A DNA stretch of 64,000 nucleotides, taken from assembly GCA_019637755.1 (NCBI GenBank), contig JAHBVC010000001.1:558001-622000 (forward strand). Direction: 5' to 3'. The notes below the pieces were generated by a model. The model saw nothing but the letters and a program-made list of their open reading frames with translations, ran no database searches and had not been told where the DNA came from. The position numbers and the translations under genes were made by a program. Below are positions 51,541-58,914 of the stretch, in pieces. Source of the DNA: Anaerolineales bacterium. Its GTDB lineage: Bacteria > Chloroflexota > Anaerolineae > Anaerolineales > UBA11579. How positions within the stretch are numbered: the first letter of the stretch is position 1; every line of letters begins with the position of its first letter.

Positions 51541-51589
51541 GTTGCTTAGTTAAGCTGCACAATATGCAAGGGGATCAGCCAGTCTGAAC

Positions 51590-52212
51590 CTAGATCGGCG
51601 GGCACACCACGTTGTGCAAATTCTTCAACGGCTGGAGGCTCGGCCATTCGATCACGGGCATAGCCACGCTCTGGAAAATCCAGGCCGCATGCCAGGGGCC
51701 AAAAGACACATAAATAATTTTGCCCGGCATTCGCTGGCGCAAGGTGCCCCCGGCTCCTAGGGATTCTTCGATAACACTATACGGAGCGATACCCTCGATT
51801 GGTGCGTTGCCAAAGAAGATGGCCGTCTGCTGCGCAGTGTTTTGCATGCGAAAGGGGATGTTAATCGTTTGCACCGCCCGCTCGGCATCATAGCAACGAT
51901 CTGATACTCACCCTCGAGCTGAATGAATGCGCCGCGGGGTAGCAGCACAATCTCTTCGATCAAGCAGGGAAAGCTATACGTGCCCCGGGTTGGGAGTAAG
52001 GGGAAACCCGAAAACTCGGAATAGGTAAAGCCAGTGATGCTGGTGCGCAGGGTAGGCGCCGGGGTTGGAGTTGGCGCCTGAGTGGCGGTGGCAGCCTCAG
52101 TGGGAGTTTGTGTAGGGAGTGCGGTGGCCGTGAGGGTAGCTTGCGGCGAAAGCGCAGCACAGGAGGCTAACAAAAAGCTGAGTAGGCCCACTAGCAATGA
52201 GTGTTGTTTCAC
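51590..52212 (-). pseudogene. Lipoprotein gene split by a frameshift
   Basis: The 5' part (52212 to about 51905) encodes MKQHSLLVGLLSFLLASC, a lipoprotein signal, then a Thr/Pro-rich linker and TGFTYSEFSGFPLLPTRGTY up to LEGEYQI. The rest in that frame is a nonsense tail ending at 51757. Another frame continues sensibly as DRCYDAERAVQTINIPFRMQ to PLKNLHNVVCPPI, with a stop at 51590. One base gained or lost near 51895-51912 explains both parts. The joined product would be about 205 residues with no recognised family. It may be a true pseudogene or a sequence error. Confidence 0.65.
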
Positions 52213-52242
52213 GCCAACTCCGGCAGCCTGTGCAAGTGCGCG

Positions 52243-52587
52243 CTACTGTACGTGCAACACCACTTTAGCTTCGGCCCACAGATCTTCCAGGCGGTAATAG
52301 TCACGCTGGGAATGGGAAAAGAGGTGCACCATTACGCTGCCAAAATCGGCCAGCAGCCAGCCCTCGCCAGGCTTGCCTTCCAGGCGCGGCTTATAGCTCA
52401 CCTGAGGGCGAATTTCATCGACGATGGCATCTTGCAGCGCCTTGAGGTTACGCTCACTGGTGCCAGAGGCAATCACGAAGTAATCGGTTATCGGCGCCTG
52501 CTCGCACAGGTCGAGCACCATAATGTCTTCGCCCTTCTTGTCTTCCAGAGCGTCTACGATCTTGCGAGCCAGTTCAAACGGTTCCAC
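52243..52587 (-). CDS. rsfS: Ribosome silencing factor RsfS
   Basis: A 114-residue protein. GEDIMVLDLCEQAPITDYFV then IASGTSERNLKALQDAI, followed by EGWLLADFGSVMVHLFSHSQ and RDYYRLEDLWAEA, are complete family motifs. RsfS binds ribosomal protein uL14 and blocks subunit joining under starvation. It lies three bases after thpR. The usual neighbour nadD is not here. Confidence 0.95.
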   Translation of the reverse strand: MEPFELARKIVDALEDKKGEDIMVLDLCEQAPITDYFVIASGTSERNLKALQDAIVDEIRPQVSYKPRLEGKPGEGWLLADFGSVMVHLFSHSQRDYYRLEDLWAEAKVVLHVQ

Positions 52588-52590
52588 TAC

Positions 52591-53169
52591 TCATCCTTTA
52601 GTGCTGCGCAACGAAGCACGCACCAGAGGATTATATACGGCGCCGCCCGCTTTGAGTTGACTTTCAAACAGCACCAGCTCGCCCAGCGTGGCGTTGAGCG
52701 CGGGCAGCGGGTGCGCTGCCAACGCCGCTGCCACGCCAGCCAACTGGGCCGGCGTGGCCTGGCGGCGCACGCGCGCCAGGGTGAGGTGCGGCATGAAGGG
52801 CCTTTCGGCGGCAGGCAGCCCGGCTGCCATGGCGGCCTGCTCCACCTGTGCCGCCAACGTGGCCAGTGCAGCGGGCGCATGCAAGCCGGCCCACAGCACA
52901 CGCGGGTGCTGCACACCAGGGAAGGCGCCCAGTGCGCTCAGCTGCACCGCCAGTTGCACAGAGTGACCGGCGATGGTCTGCAACGCCTCACCGAGGGCAG
53001 CCGCCTGGCTGTGACGGATCTCCCCTAGAAATCTAAGCGTGAGGTGCATGTTGCGCGGCGGCACCCAACTTAGCGGCACGCCGCGCAGGCTAGACTGCAA
53101 GCCTGCGCTCAGGGCGGCCAGTGCACTGCGCAATTTTTCGGGCAACTCGAAGGCGATGAAGGCGCGCAT
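52591..53169 (-). CDS. thpR: RNA 2',3'-cyclic phosphodiesterase (2'-5' RNA ligase family)
   Basis: A 192-residue protein. RAFIAFELPEKLRSALAAL opens the family. The two catalytic HxT motifs are MHLTLRFLGE and MPHLTLARV. It hydrolyses 2',3'-cyclic phosphate RNA ends and can ligate tRNA halves in vitro. It starts three bases after the mocA-like gene, in a run mocA-like, thpR, rsfS on the minus strand. Confidence 0.93.
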   Translation of the reverse strand: MRAFIAFELPEKLRSALAALSAGLQSSLRGVPLSWVPPRNMHLTLRFLGEIRHSQAAALGEALQTIAGHSVQLAVQLSALGAFPGVQHPRVLWAGLHAPAALATLAAQVEQAAMAAGLPAAERPFMPHLTLARVRRQATPAQLAGVAAALAAHPLPALNATLGELVLFESQLKAGGAVYNPLVRASLRSTKG

Positions 53170-53172
53170 ACG

Positions 53173-53769
53173 CTAGCGCGGCTCCAACGTGCGCAATAGG
53201 CGGGCGTACTCTTCGGGGGTATCGACATCGATCGCCATCGAGCTATCCAACCAGGGAAACCAGGTAACTTGGTGGGTAGAGAACAGGGCGCGGCCGCCCA
53301 TGTCTCCTTGCAGAGTGGCGAAATCAGGAAAGGTGCTGCGATCAAACAGCACGGGCATGCTGCGGCGGCCATCCACCAGGGTGGCGACGATGGGTGGCTG
53401 GTTGAAGGCGTGTTGCTCTTTGAGCGAATCGAGCAGGCGCACGGGCAACTGCGGCTGGTCGACCGCCATGAAGATGGCGGCGGCGGCATCGGCGGGCACC
53501 GCGGCCAGCCCCGCCTTCACGGAGCTGCTCTGCCCCGCGGCCCAATTGGGATTGTGCACCACCTGCACGGCCAGGCCGTGCAGGGCGGCGGTTACCTCGG
53601 CGGCGGCCGCCCCGGTGACGACGATCACGGGGCTGAGCTGCGCGGCCAGGGCGGTCTCGGCCACCTGGCGCACGAAGGGCGTGCCCTTCCAATCGAGCAG
53701 TTGCTTGGGTTGGCCGAGGCGGCTGGAGCCGCCGCCAGCCAGCACGATGCCCGCGACGCGTTCAGGCAT
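53173..53769 (-). CDS. MobA/MocA-like molybdenum cofactor nucleotidyltransferase
   Basis: A 198-residue protein. The nucleotide-binding opening is AGIVLAGGGSSRLGQPKQLL. VVHNPNWAAGQSSSVKAGLA, AIFMAVDQPQLP and AIDVDTPEEYARLL are typical of MocA-type cytidylyltransferases. These attach CMP to molybdopterin for xanthine-dehydrogenase-family enzymes. The molybdenum hydroxylase operon at 54891-58881, on the same strand, supports that role, though repeats and a hydrolase gene lie between. Confidence 0.88.
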   Translation of the reverse strand: MPERVAGIVLAGGGSSRLGQPKQLLDWKGTPFVRQVAETALAAQLSPVIVVTGAAAAEVTAALHGLAVQVVHNPNWAAGQSSSVKAGLAAVPADAAAAIFMAVDQPQLPVRLLDSLKEQHAFNQPPIVATLVDGRRSMPVLFDRSTFPDFATLQGDMGGRALFSTHQVTWFPWLDSSMAIDVDTPEEYARLLRTLEPR

Positions 53770-53788
53770 GGGCTGCTCGCGTTCTGGC

Positions 53789-53919
53789 TTGGGGATTGCT
53801 TCGCTGCGCTCGCAATGACGGAAGAGGGACAGCGGTGTGGCGGCGCGCGTGCCTGGTTGCTACACCGAGCTTGGTTGCCAATCGATGCGGGTAGATTGCT
53901 TCGCTACGCTCGCAATGAC
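53789..53919. repeat. Two half copies of the dispersed repeat
   Basis: ATTGCTTCGCTGCGCTCGCA followed by ATGAC (to 53819) and ATTGCTTCGCTACGCTCGCA followed by ATGAC (53895-53919) are two direct copies of one end of module 2 from 44730-44853. A third partial, TCTCGCAATGA, is at about 53932. They fill the gap between the mocA-like and hydrolase genes. Confidence 0.75.
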
Positions 53920-53982
53920 AAAAACAGCTTTCTCGCAATGAGATGTGCGACCTATACTGTGCTGCTATACCCCCGTGATGGC

Positions 53983-54885
53983 TCATACGCTCCTTTGGAT
54001 AAATTCGATCAGTAGAGGATTAACAAGCTCAGGCCGGTCAAAGTGAGGAATGTGCTTGGCGTGTGGGATGGGATGAAACTCAGTGCGCGGCACAAGCTGC
54101 ATAAAGGTTTGTGCATGGCGAAAGGGAACCGTATCATCCAGCTCGCCCCAGATGAGCTGCACCGGCATGGCCAGCTCGCCGAGGCGGCGATAGAGCACGA
54201 AATCCTCGTCCAACATGCCGCTGCGCAGCGAAGACAGCAGGGCGCGTTTAAAGCCCCCGTATTGCATCTGCTCGAGGTAACGCTGCTTAGATGATGCGAT
54301 CACTGCGGGGCTGGGCTGGTAAAAATCGGCCAGCATGCTTTCCAGCAGAGTCTGCTGGCCCATGCGGCCCAGCACGCCGAGCAGCAGCTCGCCCACCCCG
54401 GGCCAAAATACGGCCTTGACCGCCGCGGGCAAGCCGAGATCAAAGCCGGCCGGGTCCACGAAGCTCAGGCGGCGCACCCGCTTGGGGAAGCGAAAGGCAA
54501 ACTCTGCGGCGATCACGCCGCCCATGGAAAGCGAGACCAGGCTGGCGTGCGGTAGCGTGAGTGTATCGAGCAGCTCGGCCAGTTGGCGCACGAAGAGTGC
54601 CCTGTCATAGCGCCGGTGGGGCCGGTCAGACCAGCCGCGCCCATACAGGTCATAGCGCAGCACGCGGTAGCCGGCGGCGGCTAGCGCAGTGAAGGTAGGA
54701 TCCCAAATAAAGCTGGGCATCGAAAAGCCGTGGATGAGCACCACGGGCTGGCCCTTGGGCGGGCCGGCCACTTCGTAATAGGTCTTGCCGTCGGAGAGTT
54801 GCGCCAGCGTACCGCTCAGGCCCGTACGCGCGGCACGGTCCAGCCGCCGCGGTTCGCCAAACAGGGTACGTTCAATGAACGTCAT
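53983..54885 (-). CDS. Alpha/beta hydrolase
   Basis: A protein of 300 residues from ATG 54885 (MTFIERTLFGEPRRLDRAAR), five bases after the molybdenum subunit stop; the longer frame from 54951 overlaps that gene. The oxyanion region is VVLIHGFSMPSFIWDPTF. The nucleophile elbow is VSLSMGGVI, lacking the first Gly of GxSxG. The Asp is in LIWGELDDTVPF and the His in PHAKHIPHFDRPEL. It is probably a soluble esterase or C-C hydrolase, co-transcribed with the hydroxylase, perhaps acting on its product. Confidence 0.88.
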   Translation of the reverse strand: MTFIERTLFGEPRRLDRAARTGLSGTLAQLSDGKTYYEVAGPPKGQPVVLIHGFSMPSFIWDPTFTALAAAGYRVLRYDLYGRGWSDRPHRRYDRALFVRQLAELLDTLTLPHASLVSLSMGGVIAAEFAFRFPKRVRRLSFVDPAGFDLGLPAAVKAVFWPGVGELLLGVLGRMGQQTLLESMLADFYQPSPAVIASSKQRYLEQMQYGGFKRALLSSLRSGMLDEDFVLYRRLGELAMPVQLIWGELDDTVPFRHAQTFMQLVPRTEFHPIPHAKHIPHFDRPELVNPLLIEFIQRSV

Positions 54886-54890
54886 ACCAC

Positions 54891-57125
54891 CTAGAGCTTG
54901 CCGAGGGCGCGCAGCACACGTTCCGGCAGCAGAGGAAACTGATCGATCCATACCCCGGTGGCGTCATAGACTGCGGCGGTGACCGCCGGGGCAAAGGGCA
55001 GGTAAGGCATCTCAGCCATGCCGCGCGCACCCCACGGCCCTTCGTCTGCGGCAAATTCCAGGATCAGCGATTGCACCCGGTCGGGCACATCCATCACCGT
55101 GGGGATCAGGTAGTTGGAGAAGTACGGCGTCTTAACGTAGCCACCCTCTTGGATGAAATTCTCCATCAGCGTGTAGCCCGCGGCCTGCACCACGGCACCC
55201 TCGATCTGGCCTTCGATCTGCTGCGGGTTGATGGCGCGCCCAACATCATCGGCGCAGAGCACATCGGTGATATGCACCTGGCCAGTTTGGGTATCCACTT
55301 CCACGGCCACGGCCTCGGCAACGTAGCCATAGGCAAAGTTCGGGTCACCCTCGCCGGTTTCGGGATCGAGCAGCGTGGTGGCCGGGGGCACATACTTGTA
55401 TTCGGCGATGGCCGGGCGATCCTCGTTGTGCCAGCGTTCCAGCGCGGCGGCGGCCGCGCCGCGGATGGCATTGCCCGCCATAAAAGTCAGGCGTGAGGCT
55501 GAGGCCGAGCCCGAATCGCCGGTGACGGCCGTATCCGCCACCACCAGCTCCACCTTTTCCAGCGGGACGCCCACGGCCTCGGCGGCCATCTGCTTGAAGG
55601 CGGTGTGGGCGCCCTGGCCGACATCCGAGCCGGCTTGGTGCACCACGACGCGTTCGATCTCGCCCGCGCCATGGATCTCAATCGTGGCCCAGGCACGCTC
55701 GGGGAAGCCAAACGAGAAGCCTACATTCTTAAAGGCGCTGGCAAAGCCGATGCCGCGGCGAATGTGCGCGGCGGGCGGCGACGCAGTGCCCCAACCCTGA
55801 GCGGGGCGCTGCCAGCCGCCGGCGTGCTCCTGCCAGCCGGCGGCGCGGGCGCAGGCGGCGATCACTTTGTCGAGCGAGACGCCTTTGGGCTGCGGAGTGT
55901 TGGTGGCGAGGATATCGCCTTCACGCGCCACGTTGAGCAAGCGCAACTCCACCGCATCGATGCCGAGGGCCGCGGCGAGCTTATTGATCTGCGATTCAGA
56001 GGCGAATGAGCCCTGCGGGCCGCCAAAGCCGCGGAAGGCGCCGTTGGGAATGTTGTTGGTGTAGACCGCGCAGGCATCCACGTGCACATTGGGGATGACG
56101 TAGGGGCCGGTGGCCAACAGGGTGGCGTTGCCCAATACTTTGACCGAGGTGTAGATGTATGGCCCTGAATCGGCGATCACTTCGGATTGGGCGGCGATAA
56201 TCTTGCCGTCCTTGGTAGCGCCCCATTTGGAGCGAATGATGTAGGGATGGCGTTTGTGGTGCCCGATCATCGACTCTTCGCGCGACCAGATGATCTTGAT
56301 CGGGCGATGGATGCCGCGCTGATGCAGGCGCCAGGCGGCCAGGGCCAGCACGATCTGCACCGACATATCCTCACGGCCGCCGAAGGCACCGCCGATGGCG
56401 GGGTGGATCACGCGCACTTGCTCTTCGGGCAGATCGAGGGCGTGGGCGATGGCCATGCGCTCCTCGTGCGCCCACTGGCCGGCGACTTCCACCGTGACGC
56501 GGCCTTGGTCGTCGATGTAGCCGAGGCCGGCTTCGGGGGCCAAGTAGGCGTGCTCCTGCACGGGGGTGTGATATTCGCCTTCGACGATGACATCGGCGGC
56601 GGCGAAGGCGGCCTCGATATCGCCGCCATAGCGCACGCGGTAGCGGTGATAGGTGTTCTCGCTATCGGGATGCAGGCGCGGCGCGGCGGGCTGCATGGCG
56701 GCCAACGGGTCAGTGAGCACCGGCAGGTCTTCGTATTCCACTTGAATGAGGTCACGCGCTGCGGCGGCGATGGCTTCGCTCTCGGCGACGATGAAGGCCA
56801 CCTGGTCACCGACAAAGCGCACGCGCTCGGCGTAGGGTGTGCTGGAGCCTGGGCCGCACAAGACCGGCTGGTCTTGCACCATCAGGCCATAGGCATTCAC
56901 GGGCACATCCTTGGCGGTAAAGATGGCGATGACACCAGGCAGGGCCTCGGCGGCCGAGGTGTCGATGGAGTGAATGATGGCGTGCGGCCGCCCGGCAAAC
57001 AGCACCTTGGCGTAGGCCTGGTTCGGCTTGTTAATATCGCCGGGATATTGGGCCTGCCCTAGTACTTTGCTCAGCGCATCTACGCGGGTGACCGATTGGC
57101 CGATGGCAGTTTGGCGCGTGGGCAT
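54891..57125 (-). CDS. Molybdopterin-binding subunit of a xanthine-dehydrogenase-family hydroxylase
   Basis: A 744-residue protein. GQAQYPGDINKPNQAYAKVL opens the first domain. HPAIGGAFGGREDMSVQIVL is the Gly-rich cofactor loop, GAFRGFGGPQGSFASESQIN follows, and HQAGSDVGQGAHTAFKQM is typical. The C-terminus has GPWGARGMAEMPYLPFAPAV, where the Glu of GMAE corresponds to the catalytic base of the family. It starts in a TAATG overlap with a small membrane protein gene. Substrate may be a purine, aldehyde or N-heterocycle and cannot be fixed from sequence. Confidence 0.93.
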   Translation of the reverse strand: MPTRQTAIGQSVTRVDALSKVLGQAQYPGDINKPNQAYAKVLFAGRPHAIIHSIDTSAAEALPGVIAIFTAKDVPVNAYGLMVQDQPVLCGPGSSTPYAERVRFVGDQVAFIVAESEAIAAAARDLIQVEYEDLPVLTDPLAAMQPAAPRLHPDSENTYHRYRVRYGGDIEAAFAAADVIVEGEYHTPVQEHAYLAPEAGLGYIDDQGRVTVEVAGQWAHEERMAIAHALDLPEEQVRVIHPAIGGAFGGREDMSVQIVLALAAWRLHQRGIHRPIKIIWSREESMIGHHKRHPYIIRSKWGATKDGKIIAAQSEVIADSGPYIYTSVKVLGNATLLATGPYVIPNVHVDACAVYTNNIPNGAFRGFGGPQGSFASESQINKLAAALGIDAVELRLLNVAREGDILATNTPQPKGVSLDKVIAACARAAGWQEHAGGWQRPAQGWGTASPPAAHIRRGIGFASAFKNVGFSFGFPERAWATIEIHGAGEIERVVVHQAGSDVGQGAHTAFKQMAAEAVGVPLEKVELVVADTAVTGDSGSASASRLTFMAGNAIRGAAAAALERWHNEDRPAIAEYKYVPPATTLLDPETGEGDPNFAYGYVAEAVAVEVDTQTGQVHITDVLCADDVGRAINPQQIEGQIEGAVVQAAGYTLMENFIQEGGYVKTPYFSNYLIPTVMDVPDRVQSLILEFAADEGPWGARGMAEMPYLPFAPAVTAAVYDATGVWIDQFPLLPERVLRALGKL

Positions 57126-57463
57126 TATTCGTACCGCCCGCGCGTCATGGTGGCCACCTCTTCATTCAACGGGCCTCCAGCCAGCGAATAGATGATAGAG
57201 CCGAGAATCGAGAACACCAGATAGAGGATGACGGTAAGCACCAGCGTGAAGGTGCCCTTGAAGTAGGGATTGGTGAGCAGCGCTGGGTTGGCTTGTACGC
57301 CGCGGGCCAAGGTTTCGTTGTTAGCCAGCGCCCAGGCGATGATCAGATCGGTGAAGCCATAGGCCAACACCGGCAGGATGATGAGCAGCAGGCAGCCGAT
57401 GCCGCGCCAAATGGGATGGACGCGCCAGGGGAAAGGATCACGCGTGGGTTTGCGCAACATCAT
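57125..57463 (-). CDS. Small membrane protein inside the hydroxylase operon
   Basis: A protein of 112 residues from ATG 57463, with 57460 the next codon choice; GGAGG lies upstream. It has two long hydrophobic segments (IGCLLLIILPVLAYGFTDLI, and GTFTLVLTVILYLVFSILGS) and ends with a polar tail, NEEVATMTRGRYE. I recognise no family. It overlaps the FAD/2Fe-2S gene (TGATG) and the molybdenum subunit gene (TAATG), so it is translationally coupled to both. It may anchor the enzyme at the membrane or pass electrons to a carrier, but it has no haem or Cys ligands. Confidence 0.8.
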   Translation of the reverse strand: MMLRKPTRDPFPWRVHPIWRGIGCLLLIILPVLAYGFTDLIIAWALANNETLARGVQANPALLTNPYFKGTFTLVLTVILYLVFSILGSIIYSLAGGPLNEEVATMTRGRYE

Positions 57464-58881
57464 CAGGCTGCCTCCGCCTTGCCGGCGCTTTCGATCGCAT
57501 CCAAAATTTTGTAGTAGCCCGTGCATCGGCACAGATTGCCGGCTACGGCCTCTTTGGCCTGCTGGCGGGTGGGTTGCGGCTGCTCATCCAGCAACATGGC
57601 GCCAGACATCAGGAACCCGGGCGTGCAATAGCCACATTGCACGGCGGCATGATCGACGAAGGCTTGCTGCAACGGATGCAGCGTGCCATCCGGCGCGGCC
57701 AGGCCCTCCACCGTGGTAATCGTGGCGCCGTGGGCACGCGGCGCCGGTACCAGGCAACTCATCACCGCCTTGCCATCCATGAATACGGTGCAGGCGCCAC
57801 ATTCGCCCTCGGCGCAGCCTTCTTTGGTGCCAGTGAGCAAGGCTTCTTCGCGTAGTAGGCGCAGCAGGGTTTTCTCGTGGCCCGAAGCAAATAAGTATTG
57901 CTTGCCATTTATTGAGACATCAATAGGGCCGCTCTTGACCAACTGACCAGTCGACTGGTCAACTAGTCGACTGGTCGGCTTTGCAAGCAGCACCGGCTTC
58001 TCCGGAATACGCTGCGGCTGCTGCGATTGGGCCAGCTCTTCGAGCAAGCGCGCTACAGCGACGCGCACCATCTCTTTGCGGTAATCGGCCGAGCTGCGAA
58101 TATCGCCAATCGGGGAGGCGGCCGCGGCGGCCAACTGCGCCGCCTGGGCGATGCTGGTTTCATCGAGGGCCAGCCCCACCAGGGCGGCCTCGGCCTCGGG
58201 GGCGCGGATGATGGTGGGCGCCACCGCGCCCAGGGTGATAGCGGCGGCGCTGACCTTGCCTGCATCCAGGCTCAGCACTACCGCGGCGTTGATCACAGAG
58301 ATGGCCTGGGCGCGGCGCAGGGTCATGCGCATGAAGGCGCCGCGCTGGCTGGCCGGGTTGAGGGCGGCGAAGTGAATATCCACCAGCATCTCGTCCGGCT
58401 GCATCACGGTGCGGCGCACGCCAGTGTAAAACTCGGCCAGGCGCACACTGCGCTCGCCAGCGCTGGAGCGCAACACCAGCGTAGCGTCCAGCGCCATCAG
58501 CGCTGGAATGGTGTCATTGGCGGGCGAGGCGGTGATGAGGTTGCCGGCCACGGTGCTGCGGTTGCGGATCTGTGGCGCGCCGACCTCGTAGGCGGCCTGC
58601 GCCAGCGGCAGCGCCGCCTGGCGCAGCAACGGGCTGGCGGCGCACTGGTTGTGCGTCACCAGCGGGCCGAGGTGAATGCGGCCGGCCTCATCTTGGGTGA
58701 TGGCGTCCAGCCCGGGGATGCGTGTGACATCGATGAGGGTGTGCACGCCTTTGCGTGCGCCGCGCTCAAACTCTACGATGAGATCGGTAGCGCCGGCCAC
58801 AATGCGCGCCGCAGCGCCATGTTCGGCCAAGGCGGCCAAGGCCTCATCAACAGAAGCAACAGTGAGATAGGTAGACCACAT
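57463..58881 (-). CDS. Fused FAD-binding and [2Fe-2S] subunit of molybdenum hydroxylase
   Basis: A 472-residue protein. Residues 1-285 are the FAD subunit (AARIVAGATDLIVEFERGAR, QIRNRSTVAGNLITASPAND and ITLGAVAPTIIRAPEAEAAL). Residues about 318-470 are the ferredoxin-like subunit: first cluster C356, C361, C364, C376 (GCAEGECGACTVF); second cluster C416, C419, C451, C453 (QCGYCTPGF, NLCRCTGYYKI). The order FAD then Fe-S is the reverse of xanthine dehydrogenase. The linker (302-316) is encoded by a palindromic repeat. A TATAAT box lies seven bases before ATG 58881. First gene of the operon. Confidence 0.92.
   Translation of the reverse strand: MWSTYLTVASVDEALAALAEHGAAARIVAGATDLIVEFERGARKGVHTLIDVTRIPGLDAITQDEAGRIHLGPLVTHNQCAASPLLRQAALPLAQAAYEVGAPQIRNRSTVAGNLITASPANDTIPALMALDATLVLRSSAGERSVRLAEFYTGVRRTVMQPDEMLVDIHFAALNPASQRGAFMRMTLRRAQAISVINAAVVLSLDAGKVSAAAITLGAVAPTIIRAPEAEAALVGLALDETSIAQAAQLAAAAASPIGDIRSSADYRKEMVRVAVARLLEELAQSQQPQRIPEKPVLLAKPTSRLVDQSTGQLVKSGPIDVSINGKQYLFASGHEKTLLRLLREEALLTGTKEGCAEGECGACTVFMDGKAVMSCLVPAPRAHGATITTVEGLAAPDGTLHPLQQAFVDHAAVQCGYCTPGFLMSGAMLLDEQPQPTRQQAKEAVAGNLCRCTGYYKILDAIESAGKAEAA
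57945..57976. repeat. Palindromic repeat inside the FAD/2Fe-2S linker
   Basis: GACCAGTCGACTGGTC (57945-57960) is a perfect 16-bp palindrome. AGTCGACTGGTC recurs at 57965-57976 after AACT. It is read in frame as TSRLVDQSTGQLV. Similar GACTAG/TTGGTT words flank the four-helix gene at 63912-63945 and 63436-63465. Confidence 0.8.
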
Positions 58882-58888
58882 AAGGCTA

Positions 58889-58894
58889 ATTATA
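58889..58894 (-). promoter_or_regulatory. Leaderless-type -10 element for the hydroxylase operon
   Basis: Minus-strand TATAAT, TAGCCTT, then ATG at 58881. No ribosome site. Confidence 0.6.
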
Positions 58895-58914
58895 GTTTGC
58901 GCTGCGCCAGCCCA

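Noticed and set aside
53770-53982. Possible small gene in the gap before the hydrolase stop
   Set aside because: Only repeat half-modules are visible, and frames across it are repeat translations.
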